A stretch of DNA of 64,000 bases from Rhizobium sp. 2MFCol3.1 (lineage in GTDB: Bacteria > Pseudomonadota > Alphaproteobacteria > Rhizobiales > Rhizobiaceae), in assembly GCF_000377565.1 (NCBI RefSeq), contig NZ_KB898372.1, forward strand, positions 53,192 to 117,191, given 5' to 3'. This document shows positions 9,053 through 18,576 of the stretch, in pieces. The number at the start of each line of letters is the position of its first letter. The stretch's first letter is position 1. The notes beneath the pieces were generated by a model. That model was not told where the DNA came from, did not search any database, and saw only the letters and a program-made list of their open reading frames with translations. The position numbers were made by a program, and so were the translations under genes.

Positions 9053-10849
9053 TCACTCGGCGCCCTGCGACCGCTCGTCTGCAGCTCCATGCAATCGAGA
9101 AAGGTTTAGAGCGCTATTGATCAGGCCCACATGGCTAAACGCTTGCGGGAAGTTTCCAAGCATCACCTCGTGCTGGGGGTCATATTCCTCGGAAAGCAGA
9201 CCGACGTCATTGCAAAGTTCGAGCAGTCGATTGAAAAGCGTTTTGGCGTCCTCTTCGCGGCCGATCAGACTTAGCGCATCGACCAACCAGAAGCTGCATG
9301 CCAGAAACGCGCCCTCGCCAGGCGGCAATCCATCTCCAACGTCCTGGGTTTCGTAGCGCAGGACAAGCCCATCGCGCATGAGCTTGCTTTCGATCGCGGC
9401 GACAGTGCCAATGTAGCGATGATCATCCTCCGGCAGGAAGCCGACCAAGCCTATGTGCAAGAGACTGGCGTCGAGAGTGGTCGAACCGTAGGCCTGCACA
9501 AAGCTTCCCATCTTTTCATCGTAGGCCTTCTCACAAACCTCACGATGGATCTCGTCTGCGATGGCGCGTAGTTCTTTTGCACGCTCGGTGTCGCCAGCTT
9601 CCGTCGCCATCCACACGCCACGATCGAACGCAACCCAAGCCATCACTTTAGAGTATGTAAAATGCTGCCGATCGCCTCTGACCTCCCAGATACCCTCGTC
9701 AGGGTCCCGCCATACTTTTGTTAGGAATGGAATGAGGGCGGAGTTCAGCGTCTTGCCGCGTGGATGTGACGGAAGCCCACCTTTCACTGCCTGGGTCATC
9801 GCGTCGGCGACCTCGCCATAGACATCAAGCTGAAACTGTTCCGCTGCGGCATTCCCGATCCTAATGGGCCGAGATGAGCGGTAGCCCACAAGCCAAGTGG
9901 CCTCCCACTCCAGCAGGTTTCGTTCGCCAGCGACGCCATACATGATCTGCATCTGCTCAGGTGAGCCCGCGACAGCACGCAGCAGCCAATCTCGCCACGC
10001 GGCCGCTTCATCGTAGTAGCCGAGCTTCATGAACGCGAGCAGGGTCAGCGTTGCGTCGCGGAGCCAGCAGTAGCGATAGTCCCAGTTGCGGGAACCTCCC
10101 AGCTGTTCGGGCAGAGACGTCGTCGCGGCTGCGACAATTCCGCCGGTGGGCATGTACGTCAGGGCTTTGAGCGTGATCAGCGATCGCTTTACCTGTTCGG
10201 TCCAAGGTCCGACATCTGGGCACTTCCTGACGAAGTCGATCCAGAATTTTGAGGTCTCGCGGGCGGCTTTCTCGATCTTTCGTGGCGTTGGAACCGGTAG
10301 ATGTGATGAGCAGTAGGTGAGTGTAAAAGCAAGCTGCTCGCCTTCCGAAATGTCGAAAAATGCCCGCGTGCGCATGTCTTGACCTTGCAGCTCGATGGGG
10401 GAGGTAAGGATCAGCATGTCTGGACCGGCAATTGCCGTGAGGATGCCATCCTCGGCCTGCGTCACCCATGGTATCGTGCGGCCGTAGTCGAACCGAATGA
10501 CCAGTTCAAAATCGAACGTGACGCGACCGCGTTTGCCTTCCACGATGCGGACCAAGTCGTTGACACCATCTCGCAACGGCATGAAGTCGCGCACAACAGC
10601 GACACCGGTGTCGGTTTCGAATGTCGTTTCAAGAATGAGGGTATCCTTTTGATACTGACGCGTTGTCCGATACTTTTGGCGCGGGCTGATCGACCATCGG
10701 CCGTTTTCTTCATTCCCCAGCAGCGCGGCGAAGCAGGCGGGGGAATCGAACCGAGGAAAGCAAAGCCAATCGATTGATCCGTGACAAGACACAAGCGCTG
10801 CGGTTTCGCAGTCTCCAATCAGGGCATAGTCCTCGATCTTGGCTTCCAA
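9053..10849 (-). CDS. GH15 family glucoamylase/trehalase-like protein
   Basis: This is a 598-residue member of glycoside hydrolase family 15 in the bacterial trehalase/glucoamylase branch. It starts with the characteristic IEDYALIGDCETAALV and IDWLCFPRFDSPACFAALLG. An (alpha/alpha)6 catalytic barrel follows, with NWDYRYCWLRDATLTLLAFM near residue 255 and GEGAFLACSFWLVDAL near 510. The latter carries one of the general acid/base glutamates. No signal peptide is visible, so it acts in the cytosol. The start codon is TTG at 10849 with GGGAG six bases upstream. It probably hydrolyses trehalose or a maltodextrin and feeds the glucokinase downstream. Confidence 0.88.
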   Translation of the reverse strand: MEAKIEDYALIGDCETAALVSCHGSIDWLCFPRFDSPACFAALLGNEENGRWSISPRQKYRTTRQYQKDTLILETTFETDTGVAVVRDFMPLRDGVNDLVRIVEGKRGRVTFDFELVIRFDYGRTIPWVTQAEDGILTAIAGPDMLILTSPIELQGQDMRTRAFFDISEGEQLAFTLTYCSSHLPVPTPRKIEKAARETSKFWIDFVRKCPDVGPWTEQVKRSLITLKALTYMPTGGIVAAATTSLPEQLGGSRNWDYRYCWLRDATLTLLAFMKLGYYDEAAAWRDWLLRAVAGSPEQMQIMYGVAGERNLLEWEATWLVGYRSSRPIRIGNAAAEQFQLDVYGEVADAMTQAVKGGLPSHPRGKTLNSALIPFLTKVWRDPDEGIWEVRGDRQHFTYSKVMAWVAFDRGVWMATEAGDTERAKELRAIADEIHREVCEKAYDEKMGSFVQAYGSTTLDASLLHIGLVGFLPEDDHRYIGTVAAIESKLMRDGLVLRYETQDVGDGLPPGEGAFLACSFWLVDALSLIGREEDAKTLFNRLLELCNDVGLLSEEYDPQHEVMLGNFPQAFSHVGLINSALNLSRLHGAADERSQGAE

Positions 10850-11058
10850 CCGGCGCTCCCATGTCTAGATGAATGGGTGTTAAATAGGCCGGTGACAAGA
10901 TCTTCAACCATTGTGAGGGGGCCTGGACGACATGATTGTCACGTGGGGCAACCTCCACGCGAGGCCAACATGTGGATAAATCCTCACGAAGCCTCTAAGC
11001 AAGTCACAGCTTTTTTAGAGATTGCCACTAGGGTGACGACCGCAACCGAGATCTCAAA

Positions 11059-12957
11059 ATGCTTCCCTGGAATGAACTTCTTGCAAACCTAGCAATTGTG
11101 GCGCTGGCGACGTCGATCTGGACGGCCGCACACAGCTGGATGGACACCATTTCCCTGACACGACAGCGGATCGCATTTGGCGTGTTAATGGCCAGCGCGA
11201 CGTTGATCGTGATGTCGGTGCAATTTCAATTCACGCCGGGTGTCTTCCTTGGTCTGCGCTACACGCTTCTGGCCGTCACGGCATATTTCGGGGGCCCCTT
11301 AGCGGTTGTGTTTCCGACAATTGTTGCCGTCACAAAGAGGCTGCATGACGGTGGAACAGGGGTCTGGGTTGCCCTCCCTCATATCTCACTTGCTGTCGCG
11401 TCACGGCTCCTCGGATTTTATCGCGGTAAAGGGACATGTCGCGCACTCCCGCTCTTGTTCTTGTCGCTTGCCGTGGTCTTCAGCGGCACTGTGGGCTTCT
11501 TCGTCATGGTCCCATACGCGGCGTGGCCTGGGATGATAAGCAAGGTGGTCGCTCCTTTTTCCTCCATCCTCTTCGTGTCGACGTTTTTCGCAAGCTTTGC
11601 AATTTCGCAAGAGCTCAAGCGTCAGCGCCTCGCCGAGCAAAACCAGATTTATCGAGCTGTTTTCGAGGCCCTGCCCGACTGCCTCAATGCGAAGGACCTT
11701 GACGGCCGTTTCATCGCCGCGAACTCTGCAACGGCAGCGCTTATGGGTGCTCGCCAGGCCGATGACCTGATCGGAAAAACCGACTTTGACTATTATCCTG
11801 AGGTTGTTGCCACATCATTTAGAAAGGACGAAAGACGACAGCTGACTAGCAACGCCGCACTGACCGTCGAACAAAGATTTGTACGGCCGGATGGCAAGGA
11901 AGCCTGGCTGTCCACCCTGAAAGCCCCACTTCGCGATGCGTCGGGTGTCATGGTTGGCGTAATCACCCACAATCGCGAGATTACCCTACAGAAGCACCTT
12001 GAACTACGGCTTGCCGAAACCCGGCGCAACCTTGCCGACGCGATTTCCAGCATGGCAGATGGACTCGCCATGTTCGATGCGCAGGACGTCCTGGTATTCT
12101 GTAACTCTAGGTACCAATCGCTTTTTCCTGTCACAGCCGATGTCCGAATTCCGGGCAGTCCCCTGCGGGCAATCGTCCAAGCCTCACTTGAGCGGGGAGA
12201 GGTGCGGCCCGACGCAGGGAGCGGCGCTACCGACATCGACGAAATCATCAGCCAGCTCAAGACACCTGGACTCGTGCGCCTCCTCCAGGTTGCAGACGGC
12301 CGCTGGATTGAAACACGTTCGCAATCGACCAAACTTGGGGGCTTCCTGCTCATTTTTACCGATGTAACAGAAGCGAAGGAAACTGCCCAGAAGCTGGAAG
12401 CGCTCAACCAGAAGCTGGAATCTCGAGCGAATACCGACCAATTGACTTCATTGCCAAACCGGCGAGCGTTCGATCGACAGCTTGATGCAGCGCTTTTCCA
12501 GGCAGGTGTAAGCGACACAGACCTTGTGCTGCTGATGATCGACGTCGACTACTTCAAACTCTATAACGATTGCTATGGCCACGTCGCCGGAGACGAGGCC
12601 TTGCAAAAGGTAGCATCTTCGATTGACAATGCGGTGTCGGGTCTTCCTGGGGCGACAGTCGCCCGATATGGTGGTGAAGAGTTTGCTGTTGTCATTCCAT
12701 TTGCATCAGTTGCCGAGGCGGCAAACGTTGGAAAGCTGATCTGTGCCGCGGTCCGCAGCATGTCCCTAGTGCATCAATCCACCCCAACGGGACACGTGAC
12801 GGTTAGTGTAGGTGTCGCGTCGATTATGAATCAACGCGAGGCACGTAAGGATGCGCTGCTGGAGGCAGCGGATCGTGCTTTGTATCAGGCCAAGGCTCAG
12901 GGTAGAGATCGCGTTCATGTCGACACAGTCGTTGCTCCGGTTTCAAAACACGGTTGA
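11059..12957 (+). CDS. Membrane diguanylate cyclase (5TM sensor, two PAS, GGDEF)
   Basis: This is a 632-residue signalling protein. Residues 1-195 form about five hydrophobic helices of the 5TMR-LYT type (QFTPGVFLGLRYTLLAV, AYFGGPLAVVFPTI). A PAS domain follows (FEALPDCLNAKDLDGRF, about 205-320), then a second PAS-like domain (ISSMADGLAMFDAQDVLVF, about 330-440) and a GGDEF domain (about 455-625) with the active motif RYGGEEF. The inhibitory RxxD site normally found just before that motif is missing. It should make cyclic-di-GMP in response to a membrane or cytosolic signal. It stands alone, with insertion-sequence debris directly downstream. Confidence 0.9.
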   Translation: MLPWNELLANLAIVALATSIWTAAHSWMDTISLTRQRIAFGVLMASATLIVMSVQFQFTPGVFLGLRYTLLAVTAYFGGPLAVVFPTIVAVTKRLHDGGTGVWVALPHISLAVASRLLGFYRGKGTCRALPLLFLSLAVVFSGTVGFFVMVPYAAWPGMISKVVAPFSSILFVSTFFASFAISQELKRQRLAEQNQIYRAVFEALPDCLNAKDLDGRFIAANSATAALMGARQADDLIGKTDFDYYPEVVATSFRKDERRQLTSNAALTVEQRFVRPDGKEAWLSTLKAPLRDASGVMVGVITHNREITLQKHLELRLAETRRNLADAISSMADGLAMFDAQDVLVFCNSRYQSLFPVTADVRIPGSPLRAIVQASLERGEVRPDAGSGATDIDEIISQLKTPGLVRLLQVADGRWIETRSQSTKLGGFLLIFTDVTEAKETAQKLEALNQKLESRANTDQLTSLPNRRAFDRQLDAALFQAGVSDTDLVLLMIDVDYFKLYNDCYGHVAGDEALQKVASSIDNAVSGLPGATVARYGGEEFAVVIPFASVAEAANVGKLICAAVRSMSLVHQSTPTGHVTVSVGVASIMNQREARKDALLEAADRALYQAKAQGRDRVHVDTVVAPVSKHG

Positions 12958-12967
12958 TTAGCGAACG

Positions 12968-13560
12968 TGGAAGCATGCTGCGGCGGCCCATCGTCTGGGT
13001 CGCCAACTTGCTGCGCAAGGCAACGAGGTCCGGTTGATTTCACTGGCATAGGGTCATCCGTATACCGAGGTCAATTACCACGTTGACCGGGATTCCAAAG
13101 GGATTGCAGAAGCTGCATCTCGCCCGACCACGCGCTCTCGTGAACCTAAGTGTATGGTCCCCGCATAGGCTTCATTTGGCTGGCGAGCTGCGAGCAGAAT
13201 GGAGAGAGTTCAAGACAAAGATCGGCGACCTGAACACCAGCTGGTCCAGCTGGCACGCGATGATGCCGTCATTCGCAGGCTGACTTCCATGCCCGGTATA
13301 AGCTTGCTCAGGCGGCGGTGGATAATGCGGGCGGCTTTGCAAAAGCGCGTGATTTGAGTGCACGGCTGGGATCGTACCTAGACAATGCAACACCGGCGGT
13401 AAGCCCCAGCTGTTTGGGATATCAAAACGTGGCAAACTCCAGCGATTTGCTTACCGGATTGGCGCCTACTCAATGGGTTCGTCCAGCCAGGCAATTGCGG
13501 CTTTATCTCGGCGACAATGGAATCTTGGCTCGGGCCCAATTTGCCGCTGTCGCTGGCCGA
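12968..13560 (+). pseudogene. IS110 family transposase remnant
   Basis: There is no long open frame here, but the three frames together contain IS110-type signatures in order. First comes HRLGRQLAAQGNEVRLI at about 12995, then IAEAASRPTTRSREPK at about 13105 and QLVQLARDDAVIRRLTSMPG at about 13238. AVDNAGGFAKARDLSA follows at about 13317 and NTGGKPQLFGISKRG at about 13389. At least two in-frame stops and two frameshifts separate the pieces, and the N-terminal catalytic region is missing. I see no ends of the element. It is an old, immobile relic immediately after the diguanylate cyclase gene. Confidence 0.78.
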
Positions 13561-13770
13561 CCGCACCGGGACCGCTCGACCGAGCTCGATCGATCCGCGC
13601 GCTGCTGAAGCCGAACAACGGCGGCAGGCGAGACGTTGAAAGCAGCAGCGGCCGCCCGCCGCGCTTGGAGGCAATTCCCGCGATCTAATCGCCTTCGGCT
13701 ATTGCATTGTTCTCCACCATCAGCGCGAAAGCCGGCTGGTCTATTATGGTCGGGACAAGCATGATCATTC
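13561..13770. other. Non-coding debris
   Basis: No gene is supported between the IS110 relic and the small minus-strand gene. One plus-strand frame reads RLVYYGRDKHDHSYWIVGDNW near 13730-13788, which has the look of a protein C-terminus. I cannot assign it, and the frame upstream is interrupted. Confidence 0.4.
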
Positions 13771-14088
13771 CTACTGGATCGTCGGCGACAATTGGTGAGG
13801 GTCGGGGTTTGGTATATCAAAAACTCCGAGCAGCTTCTCGAATTCAATCAGCACCAGCTTAAATTCCATATCGCCCATGGCAGCGATCTGGATAAGCTCC
13901 GAAGACACTCGTGCGATGAGCGTGTCGAGCCAAATCCTTTTGTCAACCCGGATTCGTCCCAGCACGTCCTTCCTAATATCCCGCAACTCTGTCAAAATGC
14001 GCGACACCAATTCGACCCGCTCCTCGTAATTCATCCACTGCAGGCCGTTTTGTGCGTGCCGAATCTCGGCTGTGATTCTTGACGGCAT
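13771..14088 (-). CDS. Hypothetical protein, 105 residues
   Basis: I do not recognise a family. The ATG at 14088 has AGGAGG seven bases upstream, which is why I prefer it over the longer open frame that reaches 14277. The product begins MPSRITAEIRHAQNGLQW and is largely helical, with alternating charged and hydrophobic residues (YEERVELVSRILTELRDIRK). It has no signal peptide or membrane segment. It lies between insertion-sequence debris and a cyclic-di-GMP phosphodiesterase gene in the same orientation, but more than 450 bp from the latter. Function unknown. Confidence 0.55.
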   Translation of the reverse strand: MPSRITAEIRHAQNGLQWMNYEERVELVSRILTELRDIRKDVLGRIRVDKRIWLDTLIARVSSELIQIAAMGDMEFKLVLIEFEKLLGVFDIPNPDPHQLSPTIQ

Positions 14089-14546
14089 TACCCGCCCTCC
14101 TGTCGTATCGATGAAGCTAACCACGACGAACCTGCCGGCGACACGGGCTTTGGTCGCATATGGCTCGACTATTCGTTTGCCGCGACCGATTGATCCAGTT
14201 CTATCGGCGTGCAATTCATGCGCGCACCACCGCAGGGTTGATAGGTGTTGTCTTCGGCAAGGTAGGAAGGCCGGCAATGCCAGCTCGATGTTTTAGGCCA
14301 TGCCGATCCGGGCCGCGGAGGCCGCGAGCGTGATTGTACTCACGACCTTGGCCGTTCCGATCGCCGCGCTTGCGAGCCGTTCATCGTCTTTATTCTTTGT
14401 TGTGAGAGTAAGTTCGCCCGCCGTCATATCGTCCGGGCCGGATCAATGGGATCAGCCGACACGACATGTGCTAAGCCACCCAACGTAATGATGGCGAAGA
14501 GTAAGCGCGTTGCATTGGAAGGTGCGGATCGCTTCTCCGGACAAGG

Positions 14547-17315
14547 TTACGTCGCAACGGCCGCTAGCGTGGTGGTTTTCTCGAAGAGTTCCCGCGCCGG
14601 CTGTGGCCTGCCGAAGAGATAGCCCTGCCCCGTTTCGCATCCAAGCCGTTGCAGGGTTTCGACCTCAGCCTTGCCTTCAACTCCCTCCGCCACGACACCG
14701 AGCTTCAGCCCATGCGCCAAGGAAACAACGGCTTTGACAATCTCCAGAACACCATCATTGGCGTTCATGACCCGAACGAAAGACTGGTCGATTTTTAGCT
14801 TATCAAGGGGAAGGGAGGTCAGATAGCTCATTGACGAGTAACCGGTGCCGAAATCGTCAAGTGCTATGGAAATTCCTGTTTCTCGCAATCTGCGCATTTT
14901 CTCGATCGTTGGCCCGCCTTGCTCCAAAAACGTGGACTCGGTCAACTCGAGACAGAGACGCGACGCAGCCAAACCGGAGACGGCTATAGCTACTCGAACA
15001 ATCTCCTCAACGTCGGACTGTGCAAACTGAACAGGAGACACGTTGACGGCTACCGTGGCGTCTCCCGGCCAATCGGCCGCCGCTGTGCATGCTTCAATCA
15101 GCGCCCAGCGTCCCATTTCGCATATGAGTCCTGTCGACTCTGCGATTGGGATGAATTCGACAGGCGAAATCAAACCAAACTCCGGATGCTGCCATCTAAT
15201 CAGAGCCTCAGCTCCAATCAGCCGACCACTTGAGAGCTCGATTTGTGGCTGGTACAGCAAGAAGAACTGACGCTGCACGAGAGCCTCTCGCATATCAGTT
15301 TCGAGACGCCGCGCTCGCGCTTGGCGAACGGCCGAAGCGGGATCATATTGCGCCCATTGGCGGCCAGGCACAGAGCGTACCAAATCCAAAGCGGACTCAG
15401 CTTCGCGGACGCGGCTTTCAGCATTGTTATCGACGTCCTGTGCGATGCCGACCCGAATACTGACCGGTACCGAAGTGAACCCGACGGCAATAGGATCCAT
15501 AAACAGATCAAGAAGCCTCAAAGCGACGCCTTGCGCCTCGTGAAGGTTCGGGGAACTTAAAGCGACTGCGAAAACATCTCCTGCCAATCGGGCAATGAGG
15601 CTGTCGCCGAATTCTGAACGCAAATGCGAGGCTATCGCTCTCAGTACGTCGTCGCCGGTATCCCGTCCAAGGGTCGCGCACACCCCAGAAAATCGCTCGA
15701 CGTCAAGCACTGCGATTTGATAGGTCTCCTTGGACACATCAAGGCGGGCTGCGAACTCGCGACGATTGAGAAGGCCAGTGAGCTCATCGTGTTCTGCAAG
15801 GTATCTAAGCTTCTCATGGTATAGTCGACGAGCTGTCACGTCTCTTAAAATGACGCAGCCAGCAAAACCGTCATCATGTTGAGTAGCGTCGGTTCGCTCA
15901 TTCGGAGAAATCGTTGCGACGGCCTCAAGGTGAACGGTCTTCGCACCGACCTGCATCGAGAACTCGACAGTTGTCGAATGGATTTTTGAAGGGTCGGCGC
16001 GATGTCTATCGATGAGCACCTGAACTGCTTCGACAATGGTAGGATCGGCATGCTCGAAAAGATCGCTATCTAGTTTTGTATCGAATAGCTGCCTGGCAGA
16101 CTGGCTGGCTTCGATTACTTTCAGATGACTGTCAAATGCGATGACACCGTCGGAACTGTCTTGAATTATCCGTTTCATCAACAGGCGGGTATTTCTCCTC
16201 TCAACGTTCGCGACGACGAGGAGGATTTGCCCGAAATCTAGCCGTTCATTCAGGAACATCAGAAAGGAAAGCGACAAGATCAGCCAGGGCACGGCCGTTC
16301 CAATGATGAAACCCAAATCTTTCTGGAGAAAAAACGCGCCGATCTCGATCAGTATCCCCAACGATCCCGTCATAATCGCTACGCTTGCCATGCCGATCGA
16401 GCGCCAGGTCAGAGCTACCACAATCAGCATCGCGGAAAAAAACAACTCGAGAGGTATTTGGTTGAAGGCACGAAGGTGCCTGTTTTGCAACAGAGTTTCG
16501 GCTGCGAGAACATGGATCATTGGACCAGCCAATACGCCATAAATCGGAACCGGGAAAATGTCCTTTAATTCAGTAGCCGAGGCTCCAACGACAATCGACC
16601 GCCCTGTCAGCGCTTCAGCACCCACATGACCGTTGAGCACATCGGACAAAGAGAACGTCGGAACGGTATCCGGACGTATCGAAAAATCAATCAAAGACGA
16701 CCCGACATGATTGTCTGTTTTCGCCAAAGTAGCCGCAGCAGATTGAATAGAAACGGCATCAGATTGCTCGCCAAGCGCGAAGCGACGAACATTGCCATCC
16801 GAATCCAAGGCAACATTTGCAAACACTGGCCATGACTTCTCGGCGAGCAAGCCAATCGGTCGGGTGATAGTGGTTTCAGAGCCCTTAGCTGTGACTTGCT
16901 GGCGAAAAACTGGGAGAAGGACACTTCCACCAGCTCGGTCCAGACCTGCAGCAAGCTTATCATCTTCAGACTTCTGTGAAGGTGTGCTGAAGTCAACGTC
17001 GATGAAAATGTCTCCAGCGCCAGCAGCAGAAATCCGGTCGATCAGTTCAGCGTACACGCCACGTGGCCAAGGCCAGACGCCCAGCGCATCTAAACTCGTT
17101 TTATCTATGGCTATGAATGCGATCGTCCCGGAGGCACTACGGGGAGCCATTTGAAATCGTGTCGCAACGATGTTGTCGTTCCAATTCTGCACCACAAACA
17201 TACTGGGCGCGACTACCGGCAATGCTAACATGGTGGCAATTAGAGCAAGTCGAAGGACGACGGACCCAGATCGACTACCTAGCGACCTCCAAAAAGCCTT
17301 GGATTTGGCAATCAC
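14547..17315 (-). CDS. CHASE2-PAS-GGDEF-EAL cyclic-di-GMP protein
   Basis: This is a 922-residue inner-membrane signalling protein. It has an N-terminal membrane helix, then a periplasmic CHASE2 domain (about 40-280; AFIAIDKTSLDALGVWPWPR, DIFIDVDFSTPS). Three membrane helices follow (about 285-355), then a PAS domain, a GGDEF domain (about 505-655) and an EAL domain (about 670-915). The GGDEF signature is degenerate, RLAGDVF, so cyclase activity is unlikely. The EAL part keeps GAEALIRWQHP and LDDFGTGYSS and is probably an active phosphodiesterase. The start is GTG, overlapping the stop of the upstream FecR gene as GTGA. The pair most likely senses an envelope signal. Confidence 0.92.
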   Translation of the reverse strand: MIAKSKAFWRSLGSRSGSVVLRLALIATMLALPVVAPSMFVVQNWNDNIVATRFQMAPRSASGTIAFIAIDKTSLDALGVWPWPRGVYAELIDRISAAGAGDIFIDVDFSTPSQKSEDDKLAAGLDRAGGSVLLPVFRQQVTAKGSETTITRPIGLLAEKSWPVFANVALDSDGNVRRFALGEQSDAVSIQSAAATLAKTDNHVGSSLIDFSIRPDTVPTFSLSDVLNGHVGAEALTGRSIVVGASATELKDIFPVPIYGVLAGPMIHVLAAETLLQNRHLRAFNQIPLELFFSAMLIVVALTWRSIGMASVAIMTGSLGILIEIGAFFLQKDLGFIIGTAVPWLILSLSFLMFLNERLDFGQILLVVANVERRNTRLLMKRIIQDSSDGVIAFDSHLKVIEASQSARQLFDTKLDSDLFEHADPTIVEAVQVLIDRHRADPSKIHSTTVEFSMQVGAKTVHLEAVATISPNERTDATQHDDGFAGCVILRDVTARRLYHEKLRYLAEHDELTGLLNRREFAARLDVSKETYQIAVLDVERFSGVCATLGRDTGDDVLRAIASHLRSEFGDSLIARLAGDVFAVALSSPNLHEAQGVALRLLDLFMDPIAVGFTSVPVSIRVGIAQDVDNNAESRVREAESALDLVRSVPGRQWAQYDPASAVRQARARRLETDMREALVQRQFFLLYQPQIELSSGRLIGAEALIRWQHPEFGLISPVEFIPIAESTGLICEMGRWALIEACTAAADWPGDATVAVNVSPVQFAQSDVEEIVRVAIAVSGLAASRLCLELTESTFLEQGGPTIEKMRRLRETGISIALDDFGTGYSSMSYLTSLPLDKLKIDQSFVRVMNANDGVLEIVKAVVSLAHGLKLGVVAEGVEGKAEVETLQRLGCETGQGYLFGRPQPARELFEKTTTLAAVAT

Positions 17316-18352
17316 TTATTGTTGCCCTTGCCGCCGTTCCCATTGCCATTGTTTCCATTCCCGTTAGCGCCCCCGTTACCATGTCCGTTGCCGTTGTTGC
17401 CGTTTCCATTTCCTCCACTATTGTTGCCGTTCCCGCCACCGTTGCCGTTACCGTTACCGTTACCGTTGCCGTGGCCGTTGCCGTGGCCGTTGCCGTTCCC
17501 GCCACCGTTGCCATTGCCGCTGTTGCCGTTTCCATTTCCACCGCCGTTGTGCCCGTCGCCGCCACCGCTGCCGTTGCCGCTTGCACCACCGTTGCCATTG
17601 CCGTTCCCGTTATTTCCCTTGCCGGTTCCACCACCATTGTGGCCGCTGTTGCCATTTCCACCGGCTTTGCTGCTTTTGGGGTCAGACGCGGCTTCACCTG
17701 CCGAAGCGCGGCCGGCGGTTACCGGTCCTTCGCCGGGCTTCACTTGCCCAATTGCCGAAATGCGCGCAGCCGAACGAGGCACACTAACAATGGATGGCTC
17801 GACTTGGCCCGACACCGTCATCCCTTTCTTGCGATCAACAGCCGCACTCTGCCGGGGACCAATGTTGGACCGCTGGCCGCTGGCAAATGAGGTAACCTCA
17901 ACAAGTCCCCGATCGACTGAAACGGATGCCTTGGTCTTGCCGACCGTCACGTGAAATATGGTTCCCTTTACGACGGCAGCGAGAAACGGCGTCTGAACAG
18001 TCGTATGAGGCTGGCTTCTCTTTTCAATCTCGAGGTCAATCGAACCTACCTGCTGAAGGACTTCTGTCTTGCGAGAGAAGAAGCCAGACGTTGTGATGGA
18101 AGCGAGTGTGCCTGGTTGCAATGAGATTTCTTCGACGCCTCGCGTAAGCTGCAGTCGCCCGCGAGGCCCAGTCGACAGCCATGCCTTGTTTGGAACGACA
18201 TCTCCAACATGGACGTCGGTCCAGGTCGATTGGTCGACCGTTACCTTAACCTGACTTGTCGTCTTGACGACAACCCAGTCATTGCTGGCAGCCTGGGCTG
18301 GAGCGCAAAAGAGAACAACCGCTAGAAAAACCCAACGAGAAACAAACGACAT
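17312..18352 (-). CDS. FecR domain periplasmic protein with Gly-Asn repeat tail
   Basis: This 346-residue exported protein has a signal peptide (MSFVSRWVFLAVVLFCAPAQA). A FecR domain covers about residues 30-190 (TSQVKVTVDQSTWTDVHVGD, VKGTIFHVTVG). The last 110 residues or so are almost only glycine and asparagine with some histidine and serine. The start at 18352 follows GGGGA; the frame is open 12 codons further without a better site. Its stop overlaps the start of the CHASE2 gene by four bases, so translation is probably coupled. FecR and CHASE2 proteins are often encoded together, and FecR may bind or gate the CHASE2 sensor in the periplasm (inference). Confidence 0.9.
   Translation of the reverse strand: MSFVSRWVFLAVVLFCAPAQAASNDWVVVKTTSQVKVTVDQSTWTDVHVGDVVPNKAWLSTGPRGRLQLTRGVEEISLQPGTLASITTSGFFSRKTEVLQQVGSIDLEIEKRSQPHTTVQTPFLAAVVKGTIFHVTVGKTKASVSVDRGLVEVTSFASGQRSNIGPRQSAAVDRKKGMTVSGQVEPSIVSVPRSAARISAIGQVKPGEGPVTAGRASAGEAASDPKSSKAGGNGNSGHNGGGTGKGNNGNGNGNGGASGNGSGGGDGHNGGGNGNGNSGNGNGGGNGNGHGNGHGNGNGNGNGNGGGNGNNSGGNGNGNNGNGHGNGGANGNGNNGNGNGGKGNNK
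17318..17640 (-). repeat. Gly-Asn coding repeat tract
   Basis: This tract of imperfect GGN-AAY codon alternation encodes the Gly/Asn-rich tail of the FecR protein. On the plus strand it reads as short purine-poor units such as GTTGCCGTTGCC. It is a low-complexity tract that can expand or contract by slippage. It also creates long false open frames rich in Pro/Leu and Val/Ala on the other strand. Confidence 0.85.
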
Positions 18353-18576
18353 GCACTTTCCCCTAAATTGATACGGGTATAAGGGCATGCTTCAGTTAAG
18401 AATGAATATAGATAAGCAGCGATATCTCTTGTCCGCTAGCGTACAGAACCCGTCGCTCTGGCAAAGCATCGCGGCAGCGTTGACCTACGAGCGTTACCAG
18501 GCGAAAAATCGATTGTCGTCCACCTTGAAGTAGAGTGTATTCGAGCTATTTGCCTCGCAAATCTTGGGGGCAAATT

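Noticed and set aside
14089..14277. Longer N-terminus for the 105-residue protein
   Set aside because: The AGGAGG at 14088 clearly selects the shorter start; the extension is Arg/Cys-rich out-of-character sequence.
17330..17640. CRISPR-like repetition
   Set aside because: Units are codon-sized and lack spacers; the tract is coding low complexity.
17319..17954. Long Pro/Leu/Phe-rich and Val/Ala-rich open frames on the plus strand
   Set aside because: They are mirror images of the Gly-Asn codon repeats of the FecR gene and have no independent signal.
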